A stretch of DNA of 64,000 nucleotides, from the NCBI GenBank assembly GCA_949293245.1, contig CASFCS010000003.1:21890-85889 (forward strand). Direction: 5' to 3'. Within the stretch, counting starts at the first letter, position 1. The number at the start of each line of letters is the position of its first letter. This document shows, piece by piece, positions 24,790 through 33,971 of this stretch. The stretch is from an uncultured bacterium. GTDB lineage: Bacteria; Bacillota; Clostridia; Oscillospirales; Oscillospiraceae. The position numbers were made by a program, and so were the translations under genes. Below the pieces are notes generated by a model. It made no database searches and had not been told where the DNA came from. It was given only the letters and a program-made list of their open reading frames with translations.

Positions 24790-25578
24790 ATGGCGGCATG
24801 GGAAAAAGGAGAAGGGGCCCCCACCCTGGGGCGGAGGATCCAGGAGGGCCGCGTCCGGCTGGGCCTGTCCCAGGAGGGGCTGGGGGACAGGCTGGGGGTG
24901 TCCCGCCAGGCGGTGAGCAAGTGGGAGGCCGACGCCGCCGTGCCCGACACGGACAAGCTCATCGCCCTCTCCCGGCTGTTCGGCGTGACCCTCAATCAGC
25001 TGCTCCGGGTGGAGGGCCCCCCGGAGGCCGGGGGAGAGGCCCCGGAGGAGCAGCGGCCCGCCCCGGAGGAGGCCCCGCCGGTCCGCCGGGGGCTGGGGGT
25101 ACGGGGGGCCGCCCTGCTGGCTGTGGTGTGCCTGCTGGCGGGGGCCGCCGCCGGGGCCGGGGCAGCCCTGACGGCCCTGGGGGGCCTGGAGGAGCGGGTG
25201 GCCGCCCTGGAGGAGACGGCCTCCGCCCCCGACCCGGGGGAGCTGGCAGCCAGCTGGGAATTGTCCGCCGGGCAGAGCTATGTGGAGCAGGGCGTGGCCG
25301 TGACGGACCTGAATGTCCAGCTCACCCTGGCCCGGTACGACCCGGAGGAGGAGCTGGAGGTCTTTCTCCAGGCGGCGGGCCAGAACGGCACGGTGGTCCG
25401 GGCGGAGGCACAGGAGCGGGGCGGCGGGGTGTATACCGGCACCCTGGCCCTCCCCCAGGGGAGCAGCGGCACCCTGGCGGCGGGCTTTTACAGGGACGGG
25501 GTGGAGTACCTCCAGCCCCTGGTGCGCATCTTCTCGGTGGAAGAAAACGGGCTCAGCTGGGCAGAGCTGGAGTCCTGA
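24790..25578 (+). CDS. Membrane-anchored XRE-family regulator
   Basis: This 262-residue protein starts at ATG 24790 after GAAGGAGG. An N-terminal helix-turn-helix (LSQEGLGDRLGVSRQAVSKWEADAAVPDTDKLIALS, key residues S-R-Q-A-V-S-K-W-E) is of the Cro/CI type. A Pro/Glu-rich linker, one membrane helix (about 107-130) and an extracellular domain of about 120 residues follow. It is likely a one-component sensor linking an outside signal to transcription. Autoregulation through the upstream palindrome is possible. Confidence 0.8.
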   Translation: MAAWEKGEGAPTLGRRIQEGRVRLGLSQEGLGDRLGVSRQAVSKWEADAAVPDTDKLIALSRLFGVTLNQLLRVEGPPEAGGEAPEEQRPAPEEAPPVRRGLGVRGAALLAVVCLLAGAAAGAGAALTALGGLEERVAALEETASAPDPGELAASWELSAGQSYVEQGVAVTDLNVQLTLARYDPEEELEVFLQAAGQNGTVVRAEAQERGGGVYTGTLALPQGSSGTLAAGFYRDGVEYLQPLVRIFSVEENGLSWAELES

Positions 25579-25736
25579 GGGCGTCGGGCGCCGCCCGCTG
25601 CGCTGAAGCGGCCGCCTTCGGGCGGCCGCTTTTCCCTTGTGCTCCTGGGTGTGATAAAATCGTTTTCAACCAAACAGAATCTTGCCGCAACCGCCGGGGG
25701 ATTTTCCGGTCATAACAGGTGAGGAGAGAGGAGGGG

Positions 25737-26303
25737 ATGGCCTTGGAGGACGGGAAGATCGTGGAGGGGCTGTGGCAGCGCCGGGAGGAGGCCCTGGCGG
25801 AGTGCCGGGAGAAGTACGGCCCCCTGTGCACCGCCATCGCCCGCAACATCCTGGGCAGCCGGGAGGACGCGGAGGAGTGCGCCGGGGACACCTGGCTGCG
25901 GGCCTGGCAGGCCATCCCGCCCCAGCGCCCCCGGGACCTGGGGGCCTTTCTCAGCCGCATCACCCGCAACCTGGCCCTCAACCGCCTGGAGGCCCGCCGG
26001 GCCCAAAAGCGGGGGAGCGGCCAGGGGGAGCTGGCCCTGGAGGAGCTGCTGGAGTGCCTCCCCGGCGGGGAGAGTCCCGAGGGGGCGGCCCAGGCCGCCG
26101 AGCTGGAGGGGGCGGTGAACCGCTTTCTGGCGGCCCTGGACCGGCGCAGCCGGGTGATCTTCCTGCGGCGGTACTGGTATCTGGAGCCCCTGGGGGACAT
26201 CGCCCGCGCCCTGGGGGTCACGGTGGGGGGCGTGAAGGCCAGCCTCCACCGCACCCGGAAAAAGCTGCGGGCCCATCTGGAACAGGAGGGATTTCTGCCA
26301 TGA
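25737..26303 (+). CDS. ECF-type RNA polymerase sigma factor
   Basis: This 188-residue protein starts at ATG 25737 after GAGAGGAGGGG. Region 2 (YGPLCTAIARNILGSREDAEECAGDTWLRAWQ) and region 4 (LDRRSRVIFLRRYWYLEPLGDIARALGVTVGGVKASLHRTRKKL) are both complete. It should direct polymerase to a small regulon and be held by the product of the next gene, whose start overlaps its stop (ATGA). Confidence 0.9.
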   Translation: MALEDGKIVEGLWQRREEALAECREKYGPLCTAIARNILGSREDAEECAGDTWLRAWQAIPPQRPRDLGAFLSRITRNLALNRLEARRAQKRGSGQGELALEELLECLPGGESPEGAAQAAELEGAVNRFLAALDRRSRVIFLRRYWYLEPLGDIARALGVTVGGVKASLHRTRKKLRAHLEQEGFLP

Positions 26304-27301
26304 AGAGTATGACGCTGCTGCGGGCCCTGGGGGGGGCGGAGGACCGCTACCTGCTGGAGTGCCGGGCGGAGGTCCGCCGCCGCCCGGGCCGGGGACTGGG
26401 AGCCCTGGCGGCTCTGGCAGCCTGCGGCTGCCTGGCGGCGGGGCTGTACCTGGGGTGGGGGTATTGGAGCGCCGGACAGGAGCTAGGGGTGGAGGACCTG
26501 CCCCCCTCCCAGCCGCCGGTGTCCGCCGCCGTCACCGCCCCGGAGCTGGCCCTCAACCCCCTGTCGGCGGGGCCGGAGGAGAGCGGGGGGGTGTACGCTC
26601 TGTACAACCTGTCCCCTGAGGACTTCGTCCCCATGACGGAGGAGGAGCTGCTGGACCTCTTCGGGGCGGAGCTGCCGGTGGAGGAGCTGCTGCCCGGTTT
26701 CACCGCCCAGCCCGGGGAGGAGACGCCGGGGATCTACCGCCGGGAGGGGGGCGAGGTGTACTTCGCCGTCCACACCTTCTCCTTTGCCTCCCCGGAGGGG
26801 GGGACTCTCTCCGTGACCCTGGCCCAGGCGCCCCAGATGGTGAGTTCCCTGTCCGGCGGCCAGACCCTGGCCTTTACGGAGGTGAACGGCCGCGCCCTGG
26901 CGGTGTTCTCCCAGGGGGAAGGGACACTGTGGACCCAGTTTTACCAGGGGGGCCTGTGCTGGACCCTCCTGGGGGAGAACCTGGGGGAGGAGACCTTCGC
27001 CCGGGCCCTGGCGGGGCTGGTGGAGGAGGGAAATACGGCGGGGACCCACACCTGGCGGGGGACTGTATCCACCCTGGGGGTGTCCTATGTCCAGGAGGGG
27101 GGCGTGGAGACCTTTGACCACGCCTATATGACCGTGGAGCTGGAGGGGGCCCCCTGGCCCCATGTGATGGTAGACCTGACGGAGGAGGAGGCCGCCGCCT
27201 TTGCCCGGGGGGATGGGGTGTCCCTCACCTTTGCGGGGGAGCCCGCCACGTCCTTCCGCCTGTGGGCGGACCAGGTGGAGGCCGTCACCCCCCTGACATA
27301 A
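26300..27301 (+). CDS. Probable anti-sigma factor, membrane protein
   Basis: This 333-residue protein's ATG overlaps the sigma factor stop. A short cytoplasmic N-terminus (about 1-30) precedes one membrane helix (about 33-52) and an external domain of some 270 acidic residues. No zinc-binding HxxxCxxC motif is visible in the N-terminus. Membrane topology and translational coupling to the sigma gene are the basis of the call. The external part would sense the signal that frees the sigma factor. Confidence 0.7.
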   Translation: MKSMTLLRALGGAEDRYLLECRAEVRRRPGRGLGALAALAACGCLAAGLYLGWGYWSAGQELGVEDLPPSQPPVSAAVTAPELALNPLSAGPEESGGVYALYNLSPEDFVPMTEEELLDLFGAELPVEELLPGFTAQPGEETPGIYRREGGEVYFAVHTFSFASPEGGTLSVTLAQAPQMVSSLSGGQTLAFTEVNGRALAVFSQGEGTLWTQFYQGGLCWTLLGENLGEETFARALAGLVEEGNTAGTHTWRGTVSTLGVSYVQEGGVETFDHAYMTVELEGAPWPHVMVDLTEEEAAAFARGDGVSLTFAGEPATSFRLWADQVEAVTPLT

Positions 27302-27307
27302 GACACA

Positions 27308-27352
27308 AAAGGGTCCGGCTGCCTGCCATCAAGCAAGCAGCCGGACCCTTTC
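27308..27352 (+). terminator. Terminator of sigma/anti-sigma operon
   Basis: The arms GGGTCCGGCTGC (27311-27322) and GCAGCCGGACCC (27337-27348) are flanked by A and T tracts. Confidence 0.9.
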
Positions 27353-27376
27353 ATCAAAAATGTTACCAAAAGTTTG

Positions 27377-27406
27377 TTGCGCCGCCTTCTTCCAATCTGG
27401 TAAAAT
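27377..27406 (+). promoter_or_regulatory. Weak promoter of membrane protein gene
   Basis: TTGCGC at 27377-27382 and TAAAAT at 27401-27406 are 18 bases apart; the -35 match is poor. Confidence 0.4.
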
Positions 27407-27461
27407 ATTCTCAGATAGAGGAGATCGAGATGAGGCCTTTGGAAGAAAGGAGGGGTCGGTC

Positions 27462-27992
27462 ATGCTGCTGATCTATCTGATCTGGAGGACAGCTCCCCAG
27501 GGGGTGCTGCTGTGTCTGCCCGCGGCGGCGGTCTTTGCCGGGGCGCTGGTGACGGCGGCGGTCCTCCGGGACCGCCGGGCGGTGGAAGTGGGGCAGGTGC
27601 TGGCCGCGGCGGCGGGGGTGAGTTTGCTGCTGGGGCTGGTGAGCTTTTACCTGTCCCCTGTCCTGGGGTGGTTGGCCTGCGCCTTCCTGCTGCCCGTCGC
27701 CGGGCCCATCCTGGGGGCGGCAATCTGGCGGAAGAGCAAAAAGGGCCGCATTGCCGGGGCGGGTGGCCTTCTGGGGGCGGTGGTGTACGCCGTGACGGCC
27801 TTCCCCCTGCTGTGCGTGGACGCCATGTCCGGGGGCGGTGGCGCCATGGACCTGGGGGTGGGGATCGCCATCCTCTTTATGACCGCCTTTACCTTCGGCA
27901 TCGCCCTGGAGGGCCTGCTGTGGACAGTGGTGATCGTGCGCGCCGGGGCCAAAGGGCGGAAGGCTGACCAAACCCAATCAAAAGCGGACTGA
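27462..27992 (+). CDS. Hypothetical multi-pass membrane protein
   Basis: This 176-residue protein starts at ATG 27462 after AAAGGAGGGG. Five hydrophobic segments are visible, with a positive RKSKKGR loop in the middle and a basic C-terminal tail. I do not recognise the family. It has its own candidate promoter and lies between a terminator and a repeat, so it is probably monocistronic. Confidence 0.6.
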   Translation: MLLIYLIWRTAPQGVLLCLPAAAVFAGALVTAAVLRDRRAVEVGQVLAAAAGVSLLLGLVSFYLSPVLGWLACAFLLPVAGPILGAAIWRKSKKGRIAGAGGLLGAVVYAVTAFPLLCVDAMSGGGGAMDLGVGIAILFMTAFTFGIALEGLLWTVVIVRAGAKGRKADQTQSKAD

Positions 27993-28045
27993 GAAAATGC
28001 CCGGGGGTGACCGGGCTTACCTGGAGCGGCTGTATTGGGCGGCCC

Positions 28046-28241
28046 GGTCCTGCGGGGCGATGGGGACATCGCCCCCTACGGAGGGGGACGAACCCCCCAC
28101 GGTTCCACAGGCCCTGGCAATCCCGGCAGCCCCGCCCCTACCCAAGGGGGGAAAGCCCCCCGCAAAAAGATCACGGGCTGCCCCCAGCCCATCCAGTTTA
28201 TCAGACGAAACGGCGCCCCGGCGGGAATCCCGCCGGGGCGC
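28046..28241. repeat. Single GATG-type palindrome and 13-bp hairpin
   Basis: A GGGGCGATGGGGACATCGCCCC palindrome followed by CTACGG lies near 28056-28082, a lone copy of the short repeat common in the mosaics. A perfect 13-bp stem (28213-28225 with 28229-28241) lies 33 bases past the esterase stop and may end both convergent transcripts. Confidence 0.65.
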
Positions 28242-28273
28242 GCTGTGCGCTGTGTATGGTGGATGTACGCCCC

Positions 28274-29020
28274 TCAGCCGTCCTGGAGGACGTAGGGCAG
28301 GAAGTAGCGGATCTGCTTGCGCCACCAGGGCCAGTCGTGGTTCACGTCCCGGCCCCAGTAGTCCACCCAGGCGTGGATGCCCTTCTCCCGCAGGATGGGC
28401 TCCAGCCGGCGGGTGCCCGCCAGGAGGGTGTCCTCCCAGGCGCCCTGGCCCACGCAGATGCAGATCTTGCTGTGGTTGTACAGGTCGATGTAGGGGTGGT
28501 CCTTGGGCATCCCCGCCAGGGACACGCAGGGGTCGTTGGCGTAGACCACCTCGTCCATATAGCCGCCGTACATGTCGTGGGTGTCGTACACCCCGGACAG
28601 GGCGATCAGGCTGTCAAAGAGGTCGGGCCGGCGGAAGAAGAAGTTGGCCGCGTGGTAGGCCCCCATGGAAAAGCCCGTGGACAGCAGCGCCCGGCTGCTC
28701 CCCGAGATCTCATGGATGCGGGGCACCAGCTCGTCCACCACATAGCGGTACCACTGCTCGTGGAGGCGGACCCGGCTGTAGGGGTTGCCGTGGATGGCGG
28801 AGACAGTTTCGCTGTCAATGGTGTCCACGGTGAACAGCTGGATTTTGCCGTCCTCCAGATAGTCCCCCAGGGTATCCAGCATGTCGAATCCTTCCCAGTC
28901 GAAGTAGCGCCCGTTCTGACAGGGCACCGCCAGGACCGGCTTGCCGGCGTGGCCGTAGGCCTTGAACTCCATGTCGCGGCCCAGGGCGGGGCTGTATTCC
29001 TTGTAGTATTCGATCTTCAT
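28274..29020 (-). CDS. Esterase family protein (esterase D-like)
   Basis: This 248-residue alpha/beta hydrolase has the serine nucleophile in GFSMGAYHA, a likely acid in the region KGIHAWVDYWG, and the histidine in VNHDWPWW. The start at 29020 is preceded by GAAGGAGGG on the minus strand. There is no signal peptide, so it is cytosolic. It resembles the PF00756 group; the substrate is not evident and it has no functional neighbours on its strand. Confidence 0.82.
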   Translation of the reverse strand: MKIEYYKEYSPALGRDMEFKAYGHAGKPVLAVPCQNGRYFDWEGFDMLDTLGDYLEDGKIQLFTVDTIDSETVSAIHGNPYSRVRLHEQWYRYVVDELVPRIHEISGSSRALLSTGFSMGAYHAANFFFRRPDLFDSLIALSGVYDTHDMYGGYMDEVVYANDPCVSLAGMPKDHPYIDLYNHSKICICVGQGAWEDTLLAGTRRLEPILREKGIHAWVDYWGRDVNHDWPWWRKQIRYFLPYVLQDG

Positions 29021-29142
29021 GGTCCATCCCTCCTTCGGGGTAATTTCTCTGTCTTTATCCTACCATATCGCCTGCCCGCCCGCAAGACCCTTCCGCCCCC
29101 TCGTCAAAAGAACACAAAAAGGCCCGGCGCCTTGGAAAACCC

Positions 29143-29170
29143 TTGCAATTACCAAAGAACTGTGTATAAT
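29143..29170 (+). promoter_or_regulatory. Promoter of ATP-grasp gene
   Basis: TTGCAA at 29143-29148 and TATAAT at 29165-29170 are 16 bases apart, 38 bases before the chosen start. Confidence 0.65.
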
Positions 29171-29208
29171 TTATCACTGTAAAGCGACAAGAAGAGAGGA
29201 TGGTCTCT

Positions 29209-30402
29209 GTGAATTTTGTGTTTATGTCCCCCAATTTTCCCGAGGGGTACCGGTATTTTTGCATGCGCCTCAAGGAGAACGGCGCCACGGTGCTGGGGGT
29301 GGGGGACTGCCCCTATGACCAGCTGCACCCTGAGCTTCAGGAGGCCCTGACGGAGTACTACAAGGTGGACACCCTGGAGGACTACGACCAGTGCCTCCGG
29401 GCGGTGGGCTACTTCACCGGCAAGTACGGCAAAATCGACTGGCTGGAGAGCAACAACGAGTACTGGCTGGAGCAGGACGCCGCCCTGCGCACCGACTTCA
29501 ACATCACCAGCGGGGTGAAGTCCGCGGATATCCTGCCCTTCAAGAGCAAGATGACCATGAAGCGCTACTTCGCCGCCGCCGGAGTGCCCGCCGCCCGGTA
29601 CATCCCCGTCACCGACCTGGCCGCGGCGGAGGAGTTCATTGCCCAGGTGGGCTACCCCGTCATCGTCAAGCCGGACAACGGCGTGGGGGCCAACGCCACC
29701 TACCGCCTGGACGGCAGGGAGGCCCTGGAGGGCTTCTTCGCCCAGCTGCCGGCGGTGCAGTACGTCATGGAGGAGTACGTGGCCGGGGCGGTCACCACCT
29801 ACGACGGGGTGGTCAACTCCCAGGGGGAGGTGCTCTACGCCGCCAGCCATATCTCCCCCGACTCCATCATGGACATGGCCAACGAGGGCACCCCCTGCTC
29901 CTACTATGTGGACCGGGACATGCCCCCCGAGGTGGAGGCCGCCGGCAAGGCGGTGCTCAAGGCCTTCGGGGTGAAGAGCCGCTTCTTCCACCTGGAGTTT
30001 TTCCGCCTCACGGAGGACCACCCGGGCCTGGGCAAGGCGGGGGACATTGTGGCCCTGGAGGTGAACATGCGCCCCGCCGGGGGCTTCACGCCGGACATGC
30101 TCAACTTTGCCGGCAGCGTGGACGTGTACCAGATCTGGGCGGACATGGTGGTGTACGACAGGCTGGTCCACACCTACCAGGGGGAACGGCACTACTGCGT
30201 GTACACCGGGCGGCGGGACTATGTGGCCTACGACCTGCCCCAGTGGGAGCTGGAGCGGCGGTACGCCTCCGCTCTGCGCCTCACCACCCGGATGCCCGAC
30301 GCCCTCTCGTGCACCATGGGCAACCAGGTGTGCATCGCCTGCTTCGACACCCTGGAGGAGGTCAAGGGCTTTATTGACGACGCCTTCCGGGTGCAGGGCT
30401 GA
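29209..30402 (+). CDS. ATP-grasp domain protein
   Basis: This 397-residue protein is read from GTG 29209, which sits about 10 bases after AAGAGAGG. An ATG at 29200 is almost on top of that site. The N-terminus NFVFMSPNFPEGYRYFCMRLKENGATVLGVGD is a pre-ATP-grasp fold. PVIVKPDNGVGANATY and VALEVNMRPAGGFTPDM are nucleotide- and magnesium-binding segments. Such proteins join a carboxylate to an amine or thiol using ATP; the substrates are not known here. It is monocistronic, with a strong terminator. Confidence 0.8.
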   Translation: MNFVFMSPNFPEGYRYFCMRLKENGATVLGVGDCPYDQLHPELQEALTEYYKVDTLEDYDQCLRAVGYFTGKYGKIDWLESNNEYWLEQDAALRTDFNITSGVKSADILPFKSKMTMKRYFAAAGVPAARYIPVTDLAAAEEFIAQVGYPVIVKPDNGVGANATYRLDGREALEGFFAQLPAVQYVMEEYVAGAVTTYDGVVNSQGEVLYAASHISPDSIMDMANEGTPCSYYVDRDMPPEVEAAGKAVLKAFGVKSRFFHLEFFRLTEDHPGLGKAGDIVALEVNMRPAGGFTPDMLNFAGSVDVYQIWADMVVYDRLVHTYQGERHYCVYTGRRDYVAYDLPQWELERRYASALRLTTRMPDALSCTMGNQVCIACFDTLEEVKGFIDDAFRVQG

Positions 30403-30416
30403 CAGGGAGACCACCG

Positions 30417-30446
30417 GGCCGGAGCTTTGCAGCTCCGGCCCCTTTT
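30417..30446 (+). terminator. Terminator of ATP-grasp gene
   Basis: The arms GGGCCGGAGCT and AGCTCCGGCCC enclose a TTGC loop, with CTTTT after. Confidence 0.9.
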
Positions 30447-30483
30447 ACCCCGGGCACGCCCGGGAAGAGGAGGGGCTATTATA

Positions 30484-30789
30484 ATGTATGAGAATCTTTT
30501 GCCCATTGGCTCTGTGGTGATGCTCAAGGGGGGCAGCAAGCGCCTGATGATCTGCGGGCGCATCCAGGTGCCCGCAGGGAGCACCAGGATCTATGACTAC
30601 TGCGGGTGCTACTTCCCCGAGGGCATCGTGGCCCCGGACAGCATGTTTTTCTTTGACCGGGACGGCATCGACAGGGTGTTTTTCCTGGGCTGTCAGGACA
30701 AGGAGGAGCTGGACTTCCGCGCCCGGGTGCTGGATACCCTGGGGGAGCTGGAGGTGCGGGAGGGCAAAATCGTCCCCAAGGAGGAATAA
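30484..30789 (+). CDS. DUF4176 domain protein
   Basis: This 101-residue protein starts at ATG 30484 after AGAGGAGGGG. LPIGSVVMLKGGSKRLMICGR and YDYCGCYFPEGI are the pattern of DUF4176, a small domain often found near type VII secretion genes. The following gene starts 3 bases after its stop. Its function is unknown in the family. Confidence 0.8.
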   Translation: MYENLLPIGSVVMLKGGSKRLMICGRIQVPAGSTRIYDYCGCYFPEGIVAPDSMFFFDRDGIDRVFFLGCQDKEELDFRARVLDTLGELEVREGKIVPKEE

Positions 30790-30792
30790 GAA

Positions 30793-31458
30793 ATGGAGTG
30801 CCAGGTGAGACAGGTGCGCTCTGATCTGAGCGCGGAGTTTGTCATCCTCCAGGGGGAGCGGGCCGTGGGCGGGGCGGTGTTCCCCCAGAACTTCCTGGTG
30901 GGGGGGTCCTGCCAGTGCCGCTTCCGGGGGTGGGACTGCGAGCTGGTGTACGCCCCCGGCCCCCTGGGGCGCAACTTCGGCGTGCCGGTGGAGGAGCGGA
31001 CCTATATGCCATACACCATTTTGTGCGGTGGAGAGGTGTGGGGCGGCCTGTGCGACAGGCAGGTGCGCACCGGCCTCTTCTCCCGGTACGGCTACACCGC
31101 CCTGGACCTGGCGGGCCGCTCCTACCAGATGTATGAGGTAGGGCTGGGAAAGGCGGGCATGGTCTGGCCCATCTGGGCCGGGGAGGAGCAGAGAGCCCAG
31201 ATCTGCAAGGCCCCCCGGGTGGAGAACAACCTGGACGTGTACCAGATCCGGGCCCTGGACCGGGAGAGTCTGCGGGCGGCGGTGGTGCTGTGCCTCTACC
31301 TGGACGCCCGCTCCTTCGCCCGCCGGGGGGAGATCGCCATCGCCTCGGTGGAGACCCAGTATGTCTACACCTTTAACAAGGCCCTCAAGGCCCGGTACGA
31401 CCCTGGCTTTTGGGACCGGGCGGGGGGAACCCATGAACTGCAAGGAGGAACACCATGA
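30793..31458 (+). CDS. Hypothetical protein between DUF4176 and solute-binding protein
   Basis: This 221-residue soluble protein has several short beta-type stretches (FRGWDCELVYAPGP, YTALDLAGRSYQMYEVGLGKAG). I do not recognise it. The ATG is preceded by AAGGAGGAATAAG, part of the DUF4176 gene end, and its stop overlaps the next start (ATGA). Tight coupling with both neighbours suggests one function for the three products. Confidence 0.65.
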   Translation: MECQVRQVRSDLSAEFVILQGERAVGGAVFPQNFLVGGSCQCRFRGWDCELVYAPGPLGRNFGVPVEERTYMPYTILCGGEVWGGLCDRQVRTGLFSRYGYTALDLAGRSYQMYEVGLGKAGMVWPIWAGEEQRAQICKAPRVENNLDVYQIRALDRESLRAAVVLCLYLDARSFARRGEIAIASVETQYVYTFNKALKARYDPGFWDRAGGTHELQGGTP

Positions 31459-32489
31459 AGCTTTGGAAAACCGCCCTGGCCCTGGCCTTGGCCGGGGTTC
31501 TGGCCCTGGCCCTGACGGGATGCTCCATGCTCTACGCCAGGCCCAACGATGTGGACCTGTTCGACAAGGACGGCATGGAGGCCGGGGACCTGTGGGGCCG
31601 CCCCGTGTGGGAGAAGGATGACGGGAGCGACCCCCTCCCCTCCCAGGACGGCGGGGAGGACGCTCCGGAGGAGGAGGTCTCCTCCGGGGATGACAGCTCC
31701 GCCGCCTGGGACGACGGGGACCGGGAGGAGCAGACGGCGGAGGACGACAGGCACACCGCGGGGAGCGGGTCCTCCGGCCACAGCGCCCAGCAGGACTGGG
31801 GCACCGTGTACTCAGACACCCTCCAGGTGGTCATTGCCTCCGGCATCAGCGCCCCCTATGTGATCCGGGACTCCAGCCGGGGCGTGGTGGGGGACTACTC
31901 CGGCATCACCATTGAGGTGGCCGCGGAGCTGGCCCGCCGCATGGGGCTAGAGCTGGAGCTGAGGGAAATATTTATAGGGGATATTCTCCCATTGATGCAG
32001 ACGGGAATGTACGACATGACTCTGGGCAGTCTGAGTTACACCCCGGAGCGGGATACCTTTCTGGACTTCACCGAGCCCTACGCGGAGAACGTCCAGGTGG
32101 TGCTGGTGGACAGCGGCGGCGGCATTTCCCTGGACGGCCTGGAGGCGGGGGGACTGACGGTGGGGGTCCAGGAGGACACCCTGGGCCGCAGTGCCCTGAG
32201 CGGCCTGGATGTGACCATCGAGAGCTACGACCTGGCCTCCCAGGCCGTGGAGGCGCTGCTGGCCGGAGAGGTGGACGCGGTGGTGCTGGACCAGGCCCCC
32301 GCCCGCACCCTGGCGGATATGAACAGCGGCGTGACCATTTTGCCCGAGTCGCTGGTGGAGGAGGAATTCTCCGCCGCGGTGGCGGAGGGCAACGACCGCC
32401 TGCGGGAGGGGATCGAGACGGTGCTCGCCGAGATGCGGGCCGACGGCACCCTGAATGAGATTGTGGAGCGGTACATCAACGCCCGCTGA
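31455..32489 (+). CDS. Extracellular solute-binding lipoprotein (family 3 type)
   Basis: This 344-residue protein has a signal peptide ending in the lipobox LTGC near residue 23. An unusual acidic Ser/Glu/Asp-rich linker of about 90 residues follows. The C-terminal 230 residues are a family 3 solute-binding domain (VVIASGISAPYVI, LPLMQTGMYDMTLGSLSYTPERDTFLDFTEPY). No permease or ATPase follows, so it may be a sensor-type binding protein or serve a transporter elsewhere. Confidence 0.82.
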   Translation: MKLWKTALALALAGVLALALTGCSMLYARPNDVDLFDKDGMEAGDLWGRPVWEKDDGSDPLPSQDGGEDAPEEEVSSGDDSSAAWDDGDREEQTAEDDRHTAGSGSSGHSAQQDWGTVYSDTLQVVIASGISAPYVIRDSSRGVVGDYSGITIEVAAELARRMGLELELREIFIGDILPLMQTGMYDMTLGSLSYTPERDTFLDFTEPYAENVQVVLVDSGGGISLDGLEAGGLTVGVQEDTLGRSALSGLDVTIESYDLASQAVEALLAGEVDAVVLDQAPARTLADMNSGVTILPESLVEEEFSAAVAEGNDRLREGIETVLAEMRADGTLNEIVERYINAR

Positions 32490-32507
32490 GGACTCATCAC
32501 AACGCAC

Positions 32508-32541
32508 AGCGCCCCCGGCCCTGTACAGGGCCGGGGGCGCT
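32508..32541. terminator. Perfect 34-bp palindromic terminator between convergent genes
   Basis: AGCGCCCCCGGCCCTGT is followed directly by its reverse complement (arms 32508-32524 and 32525-32541), with no spacer. It lies between the solute-binding gene and the cyclase gene, which face each other, and probably ends both. Confidence 0.75.
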
Positions 32542-32598
32542 CCAGCGTGTGGAACAAGTCCTGCGCTTGAAACATGCAGACATTTTTTTGAAGGGTGG

Positions 32599-33741
32599 TC
32601 AGCTGGTGTAGGGCAGCTGCTGGGGGGCGTCCTCCCGGGCCGCCTCCCCCACCTCGGGGGTGTAGATGGTGGTGCGGTTTTTGCCTGTGCGTTTGGAGTA
32701 GTACATGGCCAGATCCGCCCGGTGGTAGATCTCCTGGCCGGTGAGGCCCGGCTCCCACTGGGCCACGCCGCAGCTGATGGTGATGCCCCCGTCCTCCCGG
32801 AAGGAGGGGTAGCGCTTGCGGGAGAACTCGATGCGGATGGTGTTCACCAGAAAGGTGGTATCCCGGCTGTTGAGAGGCACCAGAATGGTGAACTCCTCCC
32901 CGCCCACCCGGGCAGGGAAGCAGCTGGCGGGGCAGTAGGAGAGCATCAGCTCCGCCAGGGCCAGCAGCACCTGGTCCCCCCGGAGGTGGCCGTAGGTGTC
33001 GTTGATGACCTTGAAGTTGTCGATGTCCATCATCACCACGGAGAAGGTGTTCCCCCGATTCACCATCTCCCCCAGCTGCCGGAAAAAGGCCGGGCGGTTG
33101 TACAGCCCCGTCTGGAGGTCCCGCTCCAGCTGCTCCCGCATGGCCATCTGCCGCCGGGTGGTGGAGCGCAGCAGGTGGTTCTTCTCCGCCTGGAAGTGGA
33201 TGAGCATGGAGGAGATCAGGTTGCACGACACCAGAATCATCAGGGCCACCACCGCCTCGAAGGGAAAGCGGAAGAGTTCTCCGTCGTACATCATGGCGTT
33301 CATCCGCACCGCTGTGGGGGCCAGCAGCAAAAGCCCCCCCAGCACCGTCATGGTGCGGGGCATGTGCCGGTTGTCAAAAATCACCGAGGCAAATACAGGG
33401 AAGCAGTACAGGCTCAGCAAAGCGGAGAAGCCATAGTGGACACAGGTGATCACCGTGGCCAGCAGCACCATTTGCAGCAGGGGCACGTAGTTGATGAACC
33501 ACCCGTCCTGGGGGAGGTGGCGCATAAGGAGCCAGCCGCTGATCAGGATCAGGGCATTGCACGCCGAGGGCACCAACAAAAAGGACACCAGGTAGACCCA
33601 CGGGGTAAAACTGAGGAAGTCCATGGAGAAGATCATCACGGCAAACACCAGCTCCATGGTGACCACGATCAGAGCAAAGATTACATTGGTGCGGAAGAGA
33701 TAGGTGCGCCATTTTTGATAGGTGCGATCGGTCTGTTCCAC
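32599..33741 (-). CDS. Membrane diguanylate cyclase (GGDEF)
   Basis: This 380-residue protein starts with GTG at 33741, with AAAGGGGGG upstream. Six or so membrane helices fill about residues 15-200. The GGDEF domain follows, with FSVVMMDIDNFKVINDTYGHLRGD and the catalytic signature GGEEF (in VGGEEFTIL), so it should be active. It makes the second messenger c-di-GMP. The candidate promoter lies at 33838-33810 on the minus strand. Confidence 0.9.
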   Translation of the reverse strand: MEQTDRTYQKWRTYLFRTNVIFALIVVTMELVFAVMIFSMDFLSFTPWVYLVSFLLVPSACNALILISGWLLMRHLPQDGWFINYVPLLQMVLLATVITCVHYGFSALLSLYCFPVFASVIFDNRHMPRTMTVLGGLLLLAPTAVRMNAMMYDGELFRFPFEAVVALMILVSCNLISSMLIHFQAEKNHLLRSTTRRQMAMREQLERDLQTGLYNRPAFFRQLGEMVNRGNTFSVVMMDIDNFKVINDTYGHLRGDQVLLALAELMLSYCPASCFPARVGGEEFTILVPLNSRDTTFLVNTIRIEFSRKRYPSFREDGGITISCGVAQWEPGLTGQEIYHRADLAMYYSKRTGKNRTTIYTPEVGEAAREDAPQQLPYTS

Positions 33742-33809
33742 CCGGATTCCCCCCTTTCGGCCCGGGCGGAGCCCGGGTGCTGCGTGACAGGAAAAAATAT
33801 CCTCACTAT

Positions 33810-33838
33810 ATTATAACCGGAGAAAGGCCGGTCTGCAA
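33810..33838 (-). promoter_or_regulatory. Promoter of diguanylate cyclase gene
   Basis: On the minus strand TTGCAG (33838-33833) and TATAAT (33815-33810) are 17 bases apart, about 70 bases before the start. Confidence 0.6.
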
Positions 33839-33971
33839 GAAAAAATAGTGTTTTACTGGGATAAAAAACGGTCCTGCATGATACTGGGGACCTAAATGCA
33901 TATTTAAAATGAATATTCATTTCCGCGTTTGGGCCCCTCCCGGGAGAACCGGTGGGGCGAAGGAAAAGAAA

